The position numbers were made by a program, and so were the translations under genes. The notes under the pieces were generated by a model. That model ran no database searches and was not told the DNA's origin. It worked only from the letters and a program-made list of their open reading frames with translations. Below, one piece after another: positions 8,976 through 18,535 of a stretch of 47,919 bases of DNA. Positions within the stretch are counted from its first letter, which is position 1; each line of letters opens with the position of its first letter. Source of the DNA: Verrucomicrobiaceae bacterium (GTDB lineage Bacteria; Verrucomicrobiota; Verrucomicrobiia; Verrucomicrobiales; Verrucomicrobiaceae); contig CANNQP010000033.1 of NCBI GenBank assembly GCA_947507875.1, positions 1 to 47,919 on the forward strand. Direction: 5' to 3'.

Positions 8976-9695
8976 ATGGCTCTTTCTTCCATTTTCCCAG
9001 CGACTCAATGGACTTTGCTTCGATCTCTGCGTGAAGGCACTGCTCAAGAGGCTAGGCTTGCCCTAGAAACACTATGCCAGGCTTACTGGACCCCCCTCTA
9101 CTTGGTTGCTCGGAGCCGAGGCATGAATCAGCATGATGCAGAGGATGCGGTGCAAGGATTTTTTCACAACCTACTCCGCCATCAAAGTTTGGAGCATGCT
9201 GATCAGCAACGGGGCATGTTACGGAACTATCTTTTGACCGGTTTTGAAAGGTATCGCATCAACCTTTGGACAGAGAAAAAAAAGGACCTGCCTGCAGCAA
9301 ACGAGCTTAATGCCTCATTCGAGGCTGAACGTAGATACCAGGAAGCGGCTGATGCCGATGCCAGTCCAGAGACCCTTTACCTCAGAGAATGGACGCGGCT
9401 CATCCTCGAGCGGAGCCTAGACAAACTGCGGGAAGAACAAGCCCACAAAGGTCAGCTTGAACGATTCGAAAGGCTAGCTCCATTTCTCATTCAAGAACAG
9501 GAAGGACAGCCGCTGCAGGAGCTAGCCGCTGAAATGAATCTCACGGCTCTGTCTTGTCGCCAAGCGCTCTTTCGATTGCGCAGGGCCTATCGCCATAAAA
9601 TCGAAGAAGAGTTAGCTCTAGTTCTAGGCACGAATGACCCCGAAGAGATTCAGCGTGAACTTCAGGCGCTTTACCACGCTTTCGATACTCCGTAG
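8976..9695 (+). CDS. ECF-type RNA polymerase sigma factor (kinase-linked)
   Basis: 239 residues. Region 2 is seen as LCQAYWTPLYLVARSRGM followed by DAEDAVQGFF (about 55-64), the usual core-binding and -10-recognition helix. Region 4 is the C-terminal helix-turn-helix QELAAEMNLTALSCRQALFR. An unusually long linker of about 70 charged residues separates the two. This matches the PVC sigma factors encoded next to Ser/Thr kinases. The kinase gene starts 6 nt after the stop, so the two are almost surely co-transcribed. No anti-sigma gene is adjacent, which fits control through the kinase rather than by sequestration. That control is inference. Confidence 0.8.
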   Translation: MALSSIFPATQWTLLRSLREGTAQEARLALETLCQAYWTPLYLVARSRGMNQHDAEDAVQGFFHNLLRHQSLEHADQQRGMLRNYLLTGFERYRINLWTEKKKDLPAANELNASFEAERRYQEAADADASPETLYLREWTRLILERSLDKLREEQAHKGQLERFERLAPFLIQEQEGQPLQELAAEMNLTALSCRQALFRLRRAYRHKIEEELALVLGTNDPEEIQRELQALYHAFDTP

Positions 9696-9701
9696 AAAGA
9701 C

Positions 9702-12320
9702 ATGTCATCCTTTGCATCGCACATCATCGCAGGCCAAGAGCGGGGCATTCTATCTCGGCTACTTCAAAACGAAGCCTCCGCGCTGTTAGAAGGTGAAGGT
9801 GACGAGCTCGGTCCTTATACCTTGATTCAAAAATTGGGGGAGGGCGGTTTTGGCATGGTCTGGAGAGCCCAACAAAATCAGCCCGTGCAGCGTGAGGTCG
9901 CCCTAAAAGTGCTTAAGCGTGGCATGGACACCGCCCAAGTGCTCGCGCGCTTTGAGCTTGAGCAGCAGACTCTAGCTGCCATGCAACACCCAGCCATCGC
10001 TTCCCTGCTCGATGCGGGAGAGACGGAAGATTGTCGCCCTTTTTTCGTCATGGAGTTGGTTCACGGTTCCTCCATCACGGAGTTTTGCAAAAGCAGATCT
10101 CTTCCTTGGCAAGAGCGCGTCTCACTCTTTCTCGAGGTTTGCCGAGGTGTTCAGCACGCCCACCAGGCAGGAATCATCCATCGTGATCTGAAGCCTTCCA
10201 ACATTCTTGTGTCTGAATTGGATGGTAAGCCAGCCCCTAAGATCATTGATTTTGGCATCGCCAAGGCCGTGCAAACGAGCCATGCCCATGACACACTGAT
10301 CACACAGCCAGGTCATGTCCTGGGCACTCCCCAATACATGTCGCCCGAACAATTAAGAGGAGGCCATCCTCTCGACATCCGCAGCGACGTTTATTCCCTT
10401 GGGGTTCTCCTTTATGAAATGCTGACAGGTGAACTTCCTTACCAAGAGGCCAGTGCAGACCGCCAGGCCTCCCCCCTGGAAATGCTTGACCTGCTCAGTC
10501 ACAATCGCCCGCGTCGTCCCTCGACACGCATCACTCGACATCGCGATTTTTTCCCCCGACTGCGCCTCAGTCCTGGAGATCGTGAGCTGCCAGCGGACCT
10601 GGATTGGATCATTCTTAAATGCCTGGAACAAGAAAAAGAGCGCCGCTACGACAGTGTTAGCGCTTTGGTCTCTGACCTCGAGTTCTTCCGGCAGAACAAA
10701 CCGGTTCAGGCAAGGCCGCCCAGCTTCAGCTACCTAGCCGGACGATGGGTTCGCAGAAATCGACTCACCAGTGCAGCGGTCGTCGTCAGCCTCAGCGCCA
10801 TTTTTTCAGGAGCTGCCATGGCATTCTGGCAAGCTCATCTCGCCATTCAGGCGAAGCAACTCGCTGAACTCGAATCCAACCGCGCTCGAAGCACCGCCGG
10901 CTTCCTCACCTCATTGCTCGATCGCGTGGCAAAGGGCATCACCATGGGAAGAAATCCTGAAGCGCTCAAGCTCGCACTTGATGACAGCCCCAGGCTGATT
11001 GCCGAACTCAGCAACGACCCTACCCTCCAAGCCGATCTTTATCAACGTGTCGGCAAGCTCTACGCTGATATGGGCGAACGAAAACTCGCCATGCCACTGT
11101 ATGAGGCTCATGCCCAAACACAGACCAAAACCTACGGGTTCATGAGCGAGCAGGCCATCCGGGCAGACCTCACTCTCGCCGCCATCACGACCGATCACGG
11201 AGACCGCAGAAAGGCCACCCCCCTGCTGAACAGCATCTTAGAGCGATTGGAAAAGATTGGCCTGAAGCGAGGCCTGCTCTGGTTTGAGACTCGGCGATTG
11301 AAAGTCCGTGTCCTGGAAAAATTAAATGCTTATCACCAAGCACGGGATGAAGCCATTTCTGCGCTCGAAGATTTGTCAGAAACGCCTAACTTGGAGCCTT
11401 CGATGATCTTTACTTTGAAAATGAATTGCTGCCAGGCCTTCGAAGTCAGCAAGGACTTTCCAAAAGCCGAACAAATGATCAGCGAAGTTGAAAGCCTGAT
11501 GCCGCGATTGAATCATGCTCCGGGCTACAACTACCGACGAATCTGGCAAGATCGCAGGCTCAATCTCTGGAAATACCAGGGCAAACATCACCTAATCATC
11601 GAAGACCTTAAGAGACGAATCACAGAATCGAAGCCTGAGGAATATCAGGCCCGACATGCCGCCCTACTCAAACTTTCGGAAGTCGAGACTTCCGTCAGGA
11701 GGCACCCAGATGCCATCGCTCATGCTCAGGAAGCCTACGAATTGGCTGCCAGCCATGCGCCTGATGCAGAGACGCCTAAAGATTTACAACTCAACCTGCA
11801 ACGCCGTGACATGGTCGAGTCCATGCATACGCTAGCCCTGGCCTACAGCACCGCCCAAAAGCACCCAGAAGCAGTGATTGCCGCAAAACGGGGAGTCGAG
11901 ATTTCCTTAGCTCAAGGCAATGGCAACACGATCTCCAAAATCATGCAAACCCTAGCGGATGTGCTAATCCGCTCGGGAGATTTGGAGGCAGCCTACGAGT
12001 GCCATGCCGAACGGGCCAAACGGATCAACACCCACCTAGCGAGTTACAATCGCTGGTATGAGGACCTAAAGGCCATGGCTTCACTAAGACTTCGCCAACA
12101 ACGCCATGCTGAAGCCCTCGAACTGGCCAAAGAATACTGGCAGAAAGTGAATGCCATACCTCAAGCTCAGGACGATGCAGAACATCTGGGTGACACCGCC
12201 GCATTTGCGCTTCGTTGCCACGAAGCCGCGAAGAAAAGCCATCCACAGAGCCAAGTCTCAGACGACATGCTTCAAACCTGGAGAGATCAAGTCAGCCGCG
12301 CCAAACAAGGTCAGCGTTGA
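9702..12320 (+). CDS. transmembrane Ser/Thr protein kinase with C-terminal helical repeats
   Basis: 872 residues. Kinase domain at about 39-320: glycine loop GEGGFG (46-51), VALK with Lys69, HRDLKPSN (160-167) and DFG (183-185), so all key catalytic residues are present. One membrane span lies at about 350-375. The remaining 490 residues are helical and TPR-like, consistent with a ligand- or protein-binding module outside the membrane. It follows an ECF sigma gene by 6 nt; such pairs in PVC bacteria are thought to work by the kinase phosphorylating the sigma factor or its partner. Ends convergently with the TolC-like gene, with only 19 nt between the stops. Confidence 0.9.
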   Translation: MSSFASHIIAGQERGILSRLLQNEASALLEGEGDELGPYTLIQKLGEGGFGMVWRAQQNQPVQREVALKVLKRGMDTAQVLARFELEQQTLAAMQHPAIASLLDAGETEDCRPFFVMELVHGSSITEFCKSRSLPWQERVSLFLEVCRGVQHAHQAGIIHRDLKPSNILVSELDGKPAPKIIDFGIAKAVQTSHAHDTLITQPGHVLGTPQYMSPEQLRGGHPLDIRSDVYSLGVLLYEMLTGELPYQEASADRQASPLEMLDLLSHNRPRRPSTRITRHRDFFPRLRLSPGDRELPADLDWIILKCLEQEKERRYDSVSALVSDLEFFRQNKPVQARPPSFSYLAGRWVRRNRLTSAAVVVSLSAIFSGAAMAFWQAHLAIQAKQLAELESNRARSTAGFLTSLLDRVAKGITMGRNPEALKLALDDSPRLIAELSNDPTLQADLYQRVGKLYADMGERKLAMPLYEAHAQTQTKTYGFMSEQAIRADLTLAAITTDHGDRRKATPLLNSILERLEKIGLKRGLLWFETRRLKVRVLEKLNAYHQARDEAISALEDLSETPNLEPSMIFTLKMNCCQAFEVSKDFPKAEQMISEVESLMPRLNHAPGYNYRRIWQDRRLNLWKYQGKHHLIIEDLKRRITESKPEEYQARHAALLKLSEVETSVRRHPDAIAHAQEAYELAASHAPDAETPKDLQLNLQRRDMVESMHTLALAYSTAQKHPEAVIAAKRGVEISLAQGNGNTISKIMQTLADVLIRSGDLEAAYECHAERAKRINTHLASYNRWYEDLKAMASLRLRQQRHAEALELAKEYWQKVNAIPQAQDDAEHLGDTAAFALRCHEAAKKSHPQSQVSDDMLQTWRDQVSRAKQGQR

Positions 12321-12339
12321 GTCACGAACCGCCACGGAG

Positions 12340-13647
12340 TCACTCTGAATGGGCAGCTTCGGTTTTCCCAGTGGCCCGCAGCAGATCATGCTGGGCTGTG
12401 TTGAAAGCTGTCACCGCTTGAACGCGATTTTGCCGGGCACGGGTCAGTTCCTCACGGGCTAACAAATACTCTAAAACGACGCCAAGTTGGCTAGCTTGAC
12501 GTTCCTTCGCCAATTTCACCATCTCTTCTGCTGCTAAGACCGCTTCGTCATTGATGTCGATCTGGTCATGCGCGCTCTGCGCCCTCGCCGCGGCCTCCAC
12601 GACCTCACGCCCAATCGCAGCTTTGATTTGGCTCATTTGAAATTGGGTCGCTTGCTCCCTCGCCTCCACGATGCGCTTGCGCTGTGTGTCGAAAAGCCCA
12701 CCAGGACCCATCTTCCAACCAAGGCCCATGAAGAGGGTTTGCGTCTCATCGAAGTTTCCCAAATCATCATTGAACCCACCCCCAAGTCCACCCAGGCCAT
12801 AACCTGCCTGCACGTTCGGGATCATCGGAGCCACTCGGGCACGGTCTTTTTCCAAAACGGCTGCCTGATTCACCGCACCCGCCGCTTTCATCTCGGGACG
12901 ATGCTGCGAGGCCTGGGAGATGAGCGTGGCCACCCCAAGTTTGCGATCAAGAAGACGCACCGGCACGAGATCAGCCTTCGCGGGGCGCAGTTCACTGTCG
13001 GCAGGCAATCTCAGCGTCTCTGCGAGTGCAGCCGCAGCGAGATCACGCTTTTCTTGATTCTGGCGGATGGCGAGCTTTTCACGACTGACCTGCGTTTTCA
13101 CGCGCAGCCAATCCGCACGGAAGGCCGTTCCGGCATCCACCGCACCACCGATTTGTTTTTCATAATCCTGCGTGAGCCGCAAATCGTCCTCAATGATCGC
13201 CAGTGAGGCCTCCGCAGCCAAAAGATTGTAGTAACGGCCCGTCGCCTGCATCACGATGTCGCGTCGCGTTTTTTCCACGAACTGCTCGGCGGCCAAGGCA
13301 CGCTGTTTCGCTACCAAGGCCTCGTAATACATGTCACCAGGCGACCAATCGACCATGAGGTTCGGCCCGATGGTGTACTGCTGCTTGCTGACATCAAACA
13401 CGGCGCCCGCGATGTCCTGTACATTCCCATCCGTGCGCCGATAACCCGCTCCCAAAGTCAAAGAGGGCCAAAACCGCTGCCAAGCCAATTTCGACTCAGC
13501 CAGCACTTCCGTGTGCCTTGCTTTGGCGAGCTGAATTTCGTCATGGTTCGCGCCTGCGAGCTTCATGACCGTAGGAAGGTCAACGTGCACAGGAGCCCCC
13601 ACGCCAAGCGTTGAAGCAAAGAGAAAAAGCAAAAGCAAAGGTTTCAT
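12340..13647 (-). CDS. TolC-family outer-membrane efflux channel
   Basis: 435 residues with a signal peptide (MKPLLLLFLFASTLGVGA). Long amphipathic helices with Ala/Gln/Arg spacing and two tandem halves fit the outer membrane efflux protein fold; the region around FWPSLTLGAGYRRTDGN is typical. It forms the outer-membrane exit duct of a tripartite pump. Its start overlaps the adaptor stop by 4 nt (ATGA), showing translational coupling. It is the last gene of the four-gene efflux operon. Confidence 0.85.
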   Translation of the reverse strand: MKPLLLLFLFASTLGVGAPVHVDLPTVMKLAGANHDEIQLAKARHTEVLAESKLAWQRFWPSLTLGAGYRRTDGNVQDIAGAVFDVSKQQYTIGPNLMVDWSPGDMYYEALVAKQRALAAEQFVEKTRRDIVMQATGRYYNLLAAEASLAIIEDDLRLTQDYEKQIGGAVDAGTAFRADWLRVKTQVSREKLAIRQNQEKRDLAAAALAETLRLPADSELRPAKADLVPVRLLDRKLGVATLISQASQHRPEMKAAGAVNQAAVLEKDRARVAPMIPNVQAGYGLGGLGGGFNDDLGNFDETQTLFMGLGWKMGPGGLFDTQRKRIVEAREQATQFQMSQIKAAIGREVVEAAARAQSAHDQIDINDEAVLAAEEMVKLAKERQASQLGVVLEYLLAREELTRARQNRVQAVTAFNTAQHDLLRATGKTEAAHSE

Positions 13648-14627
13648 GGCTTGATCGAAACGGGCTGCTTATCGGCCAGCGTCACGCTTCCTGGCAAGAG
13701 AAGCACGTCTGCCTTCTTGAGTTCCGGCACCTCGACATTCGTGCCGTCGTTGAAGCCGATCTTCACGGCGGCTTTCATGGCTTTGCCGTCGGTGTGTTTG
13801 AAGACGAAGGCGTTGGTCTTTTCCATGACGAGGGCGGCCACGGGGATGAGGGTCGCGTTGTCGTGTTTTTCGACGGCGATCTTGGTCATCGCATACATGC
13901 CTGGGCGGAGTTTGAGGTCAGGGTTCTTCAAATCGGCTTCGGCGAGCATGGTGCGCGTGGCGGGATCGAGGGCGTAGGCGATGCGGCTGATGCTGGCCTC
14001 GACAGGCGTGGCTCCGGCGGCGTCGATTTGGGCTTTCACAGGCTTGCCGACGGTGACGAGGCCGGTTTCGAGTTCGGTGACGGGGATTTGCAGGCGCAGG
14101 GTGCTCAAATCGGTGACTTCGAGCAGTTTCGTGATGTTGGCGGTGGCGAGTGAGCCGGGATCGGCAAAGCGAGCGGTGATGATGCCGTCGAAGGGCGCTT
14201 TGAGCGTGGCGAACTGGATCTGCGTCTCGCTGCGCTCCAATCCGGCCTTCGCGATGGCGAGTTTGGCTTCGGCATCATCGACGGCTTGTGGCAGCACGAG
14301 GTCGGGAGACTTCGCGCGGGCTTCGTGGAGGCGTTTCACCTCGATTTCGGCCGCTTTGACCTCGGCCTTGGCCTTGGCGATGTCAGCTTCGAGTTCCGGC
14401 ACTTCGAGCGTGGCGAGCACTTGGCCTGCCTTTACGGCATCGCCTTTATCGACGCTGATCTTGGCGATGTAGCCAGTGACTTTGGCGTGCAGCGTCGCCT
14501 GCTGCCAAGGCGCGAGCGTGGCAGGAAGTGAAACCCAGCGATGGATGAGGCCGTTGGTGGGCTTGGTCGTCGGGAGTTCGAGCGCCGAAGCGAGTGTGGA
14601 AAGAGCGAGGAAGATCAGAAGACGCAT
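13644..14627 (-). CDS. RND efflux periplasmic adaptor (membrane fusion protein)
   Basis: 327 residues with an N-terminal signal (MRLLIFLALSTLASA). The lipoyl-like half is seen at LHAKVTGYIAKISVDKGDAVKAGQVLATLE, a helical hairpin at about 80-135, and the second lipoyl half at ATLKAPFDGIITARFADPGSLA. The beta-barrel region follows (LRLQIPVTELE). It links the inner-membrane permease to the TolC-like channel. It starts 18 nt after a 104-residue unknown gene. Substrate (drug, metal or lipid) cannot be told; no metal-binding His-rich tail is seen. Confidence 0.88.
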   Translation of the reverse strand: MRLLIFLALSTLASALELPTTKPTNGLIHRWVSLPATLAPWQQATLHAKVTGYIAKISVDKGDAVKAGQVLATLEVPELEADIAKAKAEVKAAEIEVKRLHEARAKSPDLVLPQAVDDAEAKLAIAKAGLERSETQIQFATLKAPFDGIITARFADPGSLATANITKLLEVTDLSTLRLQIPVTELETGLVTVGKPVKAQIDAAGATPVEASISRIAYALDPATRTMLAEADLKNPDLKLRPGMYAMTKIAVEKHDNATLIPVAALVMEKTNAFVFKHTDGKAMKAAVKIGFNDGTNVEVPELKKADVLLLPGSVTLADKQPVSIKP

Positions 14628-14645
14628 GAGGGCGATAGAAAAAAG

Positions 14646-14960
14646 TTAAACAAACTCAGTCCAGTCATCGAGGCCGACGATCTTCATGAAGTCGCCGATG
14701 TAATTGCCGACGTGCTCTGCTTCCTCGGCGTTCTCTTCATCAAACTGCTCCTGGAGTTCTTCGGCGGCGCGATAAAGCACGCGGTCGGTGGTGCTTCGGG
14801 CGAGGAGTGACTCACATTTGTCTAAAAAGGCATTCACGCGCTTTTCACAGCGCAGGCGAGTTTCTTCATCCGCAGCGCCTGGATAATACTCGGCTTCGAG
14901 GAACTTGGTCTGGAGCTTGAGTTGCTTGATGGCTGCTTGGACTTTGGGGGTAAGTTTCAT
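14646..14960 (-). CDS. small acidic helical protein inside the efflux operon
   Basis: 104 residues, not recognised. Predicted almost wholly helical, with no signal peptide or membrane span, so likely cytoplasmic. The middle is strongly acidic (EELQEQFDEENAEEAEH) and the ends are basic then acidic. Its ATG directly abuts the permease stop (no gap), and it ends 18 nt before the adaptor start, so it is certainly expressed with the pump. Possible roles are a regulator or a permease-associated accessory protein, but nothing in the sequence shows which. Confidence 0.75.
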   Translation of the reverse strand: MKLTPKVQAAIKQLKLQTKFLEAEYYPGAADEETRLRCEKRVNAFLDKCESLLARSTTDRVLYRAAEELQEQFDEENAEEAEHVGNYIGDFMKIVGLDDWTEFV

Positions 14961-17900
14961 TTAGTCGATAGGTTCAAGTGAGGCGTTCTTGGCCGTCTTG
15001 CTCGCGAGCAGCGCATACACGGCGGGTAGCACGAGTAGCGTGGCGACGGTGGCCAAGGCGAGACCGCCGATGGTGGCGATGGCGAGGGGGCTGGTCTGGC
15101 TTTTGGCCATCGCCATGGGGATCATGCCGGCGATCATGGCGAGGCTGGTCATCAAGATGGGGCGGAGGCGGGTGGTGGCGCTTTCGAGGGCGGCTTCGCG
15201 TTTGGTCATGCCGCTGAGTTGGGCGCGGTGGGCGAAGGTGACGAGCAGGATGGCATTGGCGACGGCGACGCCGACGGCCATGATGGCGCCCATGAAGCTT
15301 TGCAGGTTCACGGTGGTGCCGGTGAGCTTCAAGGCGAGCACGACGCCGAGCAAGGCCGCTGGAAGGGTGGTGAGCACGATGAGGGCGAGGCGCAGGCTTT
15401 GGAAGTTCGCGATCAAGAGCAGCAAGATGGTGACGATGGCAATGAGGAGGCCGGTTTGCAGGCCGCTTTGAAGTTCCTTCATCGGCGGGACCTGACCGCG
15501 CAGGGCGACGCTGGTGCCGGTGGGTGCGGGATGGTCGGCGATGATCTTTTCGACCTGTTTGGCGACGGTGCCGAGCGGTTGATCGTGCAGATTCGCGATG
15601 ATCGAAACGGTGCGGGACATGTTGTAGCGGTCGTATTGGCCGATGACGTTGCCTTCGGTGATTTTGGCGATGTTGCGCAGCGGGACGGTGGTTTGTTTGT
15701 CGCTGCTGACGGGCAGGTTGCGCAGGTCTTCGAGGCTTTTCATCATCGTCTGCGGCACCTGGATTTGCAGGCTCATGCTTTGGCCGGTTTTGGGGTCGGC
15801 GTAGTAGTTGGGAACGGTGAATCGGCTGCTGGCGGTGGCGGCAACGAGGCTGCGGGTGGCATCGCTCATTTTCACGCCCAGCAGGCCGGCGCGTTCGCGG
15901 TCGATGTTCACATCGACGCTGGGGTAGTCGAGGGTTTGGCTGAATTGTACATCACGCAGGTCTTTGAGGGCGGCGAGCTTGGCGCGGAGCGTTTCGGCGT
16001 GCGCACGGCTGGCAGCGAAGTCTTTGCCGCTGACGGCGACCTCGATGGGCGTGGGCGATCCGAGCGACATGACGCGCGAAACGATGTCGGCAGGCTCGAA
16101 GGAGAACGAGACGCCAGGGAACTCCTGCGCGAAGCGGGTGCGGAGTTTTTCGCGCAGTTCGGCGATGGGCATCCGGCTGCCATCTTCCTTGAGCTGGATT
16201 TGCAGCGTGGCTTCCTCGGGGCCGCTGTTCCATTGGTGGATGAGATTGACGGGGTAGTTCGGTGCATGCACGCCGATGAGGCCCATGCTGGTGGCGATGG
16301 GGGCTTCTTCGCCGATGATGGCGAGGGCGCGTTGGGCGATCTGCTCGGTGGTTTCGAGTCGCGTGGCGGTGGGGGCGCGGAGGCGGAGCTGGAGCTGGCC
16401 GGCGTCGATTTGCGGGAAGATTTCGGTGCCGAGGAAGGGGAGGAAGAGCGTGATGGCGAAGATGGTGCCGGCGAGGTAGGTGGGGACGAGGAGGTGGCGG
16501 GTGGTGATGCTGGGAAGGAAGAGGTAGCGCAATGCGGACTCACTGGCGGGCTTGCTTTCCACCTGGTGCTTCGGCTCCCGATGCCACCAGATGCTGAGGA
16601 TGGGCACGATGGTCGAGGAAAGCAGGTAGCTGGAGATCATCGCGAAACCGACGGCGAGGGAGAGAGGCAGGAAAAGGGCCTTGGCGGCACCGGTCATGAA
16701 GAAGCTCGGCACGAACACCGCGAGGATGCAGAGCATCGAGAGGCTGCGCGGGCCGATGGTTTCTTCGGAGGCGTCCAAGACGATGCGGGCAAGAGTGCCT
16801 GCACCACGTTGTTTCATGCGGCGATGGATGTTCTCGATCTCGACGGTGGCTTCATCGACCAAAATGCCGACGGCGAGGGCGAGGCCGCCGAGGGTCATCA
16901 GATTGACGGTGTAACCGGTGATCCACAACGCGAGCAGCGCGGCGGCGATGGCGATGGGGATGTTCAGGATGACGATGACGGCGCTTCGGAGGTCGCGGAG
17001 GAAAAGGAGCACCATCAGGCCGGTGAGGGCGGCACCGAGCAGGCCTTCTTTGACGAGATCTTCGATGGCGCGGATGATCCAGGGGCTTTGATCGAACTCG
17101 AAGGTGACGTGGATGTCCTCGGGGCAGGCGGCTTTGAATTTGCCGAGGTTGGCTTTCACCAGCTCGACGACGCTGAGCGTGGAGGCATCGCTGCGCTTCG
17201 TGACGGGCATGTACACGGTGCGTTTGCCGTTCACGATGGCGATGCTGGTGGTGAGGTCGCTGCCGTCGCTGACTTCGCCGATGTCGCGCACATAAACCGC
17301 GCCTTGGTCGGTGACCTTCAGCGGCACGGCGGCGAGGTCCTGGATGTTTTTCACGACGGCGTTCGTCGGCACGATGGGGAAGCTGTTGGGCAGCGCGAGA
17401 TTGCCGCTGGGGCTCATCGTGTTGGCCTCGGTCATCGCTTTGACGACGTCGTCGGGTGACAAGCCGTAAGCGCGGAGGCGGTCGGGCTTCACATTGATCA
17501 AAATGGTGCGGGCACTGCCGCCGAAGGGCGGTGGAGCCGAAACACCGGGCAGCGTGGCGAACAGCGGGCGCACCATGTTCAGCGCGGCGTCCTGCATCTG
17601 GCCGACGGTGCGCGTGGGATTGTCGGTGGAGAAGACGAGATTGCCCACGGGCACGCTGCCGGCGTCAAAGCGCGTCACGAAGGCTCCCGGTGTGCCAGGC
17701 GGCATGAAGCTGCGACTGCGGTTCACATACGCGATGGTTTCCGAAAGCGCCGCGGACATGTCGGTGCCCGGATGAAACTGGAGCTTCATGATGGAGGCTC
17801 CTTGGATGTTCTTCGACTCCACGTGCTCGATCCCGGCGATGTAGAGGAAATGATACTCGTAGTAGTAGGTCAGGTAGCCCTCCATCTGGAGCGCATCCAT

Positions 17901-18059
17901 GCCGCCATACGGCTGCGCGACGTAAATGGTGGGAATGCCGAGCGGCGGGAAGACATCGCGTGCCATTTTTTCCTTCGCCTGCCAGGCGCCGAGGAGGATC
18001 GCGCTGACCGCGACAAGGATCGCGTAAGGATGGCGAAGAGCGAGGCGGGGGAGAGACAT
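14961..18059 (-). CDS. RND-superfamily efflux permease
   Basis: 1032 residues from the ATG at 18059 (MSLPRLALRHPYAILV); the 13 residues further upstream are polar and would bury the first span. The first membrane span is followed by a large periplasmic loop, a block of spans, a second loop and a final block, the standard 12-span RND plan. The TM4 region GGLALAVGILVDEATVEIEN carries the acidic residue that relays protons. Pumps substrates out using the proton gradient, with the downstream adaptor and TolC-like protein. The permease comes first in this operon; adaptor first is more common. A separate class call (HAE1 or metal type) is not safe. Confidence 0.9.
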   Translation of the reverse strand: MSLPRLALRHPYAILVAVSAILLGAWQAKEKMARDVFPPLGIPTIYVAQPYGGMDALQMEGYLTYYYEYHFLYIAGIEHVESKNIQGASIMKLQFHPGTDMSAALSETIAYVNRSRSFMPPGTPGAFVTRFDAGSVPVGNLVFSTDNPTRTVGQMQDAALNMVRPLFATLPGVSAPPPFGGSARTILINVKPDRLRAYGLSPDDVVKAMTEANTMSPSGNLALPNSFPIVPTNAVVKNIQDLAAVPLKVTDQGAVYVRDIGEVSDGSDLTTSIAIVNGKRTVYMPVTKRSDASTLSVVELVKANLGKFKAACPEDIHVTFEFDQSPWIIRAIEDLVKEGLLGAALTGLMVLLFLRDLRSAVIVILNIPIAIAAALLALWITGYTVNLMTLGGLALAVGILVDEATVEIENIHRRMKQRGAGTLARIVLDASEETIGPRSLSMLCILAVFVPSFFMTGAAKALFLPLSLAVGFAMISSYLLSSTIVPILSIWWHREPKHQVESKPASESALRYLFLPSITTRHLLVPTYLAGTIFAITLFLPFLGTEIFPQIDAGQLQLRLRAPTATRLETTEQIAQRALAIIGEEAPIATSMGLIGVHAPNYPVNLIHQWNSGPEEATLQIQLKEDGSRMPIAELREKLRTRFAQEFPGVSFSFEPADIVSRVMSLGSPTPIEVAVSGKDFAASRAHAETLRAKLAALKDLRDVQFSQTLDYPSVDVNIDRERAGLLGVKMSDATRSLVAATASSRFTVPNYYADPKTGQSMSLQIQVPQTMMKSLEDLRNLPVSSDKQTTVPLRNIAKITEGNVIGQYDRYNMSRTVSIIANLHDQPLGTVAKQVEKIIADHPAPTGTSVALRGQVPPMKELQSGLQTGLLIAIVTILLLLIANFQSLRLALIVLTTLPAALLGVVLALKLTGTTVNLQSFMGAIMAVGVAVANAILLVTFAHRAQLSGMTKREAALESATTRLRPILMTSLAMIAGMIPMAMAKSQTSPLAIATIGGLALATVATLLVLPAVYALLASKTAKNASLEPID

Positions 18060-18535
18060 GCGGGGCGTTGACGAAACAGAATAACAAACCAAGAGCAACT
18101 TTACGGGGGCCGTAAAACGTGGAGATACAAGATTCTTTCCTCGAACAGGAGCGAAACATGAAGGGTTGGCTGTCGGGCCTATTCTCCAAAGTCAACGCCC
18201 AGTTCGAGTGGCTGATTCTGCACAATCCTCAGGGCCCGCTTCTTCTCCGGGGTGCTCTTGTAACTGCTCTGGGGCTTGGCACCCAGGTTGTCATCCGCCA
18301 TGGCGGCGAGCCAACCCTTCTTTTGCATGCGCTTGAACAACAGGACTTTTCAGAAACAGAGTAAGATTCGAGATTCGTGAGCTTGAAGGCCGTGGTCGCA
18401 GGTTGCGATTCAATAGATTTTAAAGAGATGAAAACGACAGTCAGCCGAAGACGCAGCCCACTAGACAAAACGCAAGAAGCGAAGGCTAAAGGTCGTTTGA
18501 AAAGTTGGGCGATTCCTTGCTGCACACTTATCACC
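18060..18535. other. intergenic region with competing short frames
   Basis: Separates the divergent RND operon and the DUF4159 gene. It holds a plus-strand frame of up to 81 codons (18119-18361) and an opposite 49-codon frame (18179-18328). Neither has a clear ribosome-binding site. No repeat or convincing promoter was found. Confidence 0.4.
18179..18328 (-). CDS. possible short gene or gene remnant, unrecognised
   Basis: 49 codons from the ATG at 18328 to TAG at 18179, with an in-frame stop shortly upstream. The peptide is Lys/Gln-rich and soluble (KKGWLAAMADDNLG, then KSTPEKKRALRIVQ). Its composition looks more protein-like than that of the opposite frame, but I cannot assign a family. It may be a remnant of a larger gene. 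Confidence 0.2.
   Translation of the reverse strand: MQKKGWLAAMADDNLGAKPQSSYKSTPEKKRALRIVQNQPLELGVDFGE

Noticed and set aside
8774..9047. Longer N-terminus for the DoxX-like protein, to 9047
   Set aside because: It would overlap the start of the divergent sigma factor gene, and the extra residues lack any DoxX feature.
15219..17459. Plus-strand open frame of 746 codons opposite the RND permease gene
   Set aside because: It is the mirror of a well-supported permease; composition is Gly/Asp/Glu-rich in the manner of an antisense high-GC frame, and no domain is seen.
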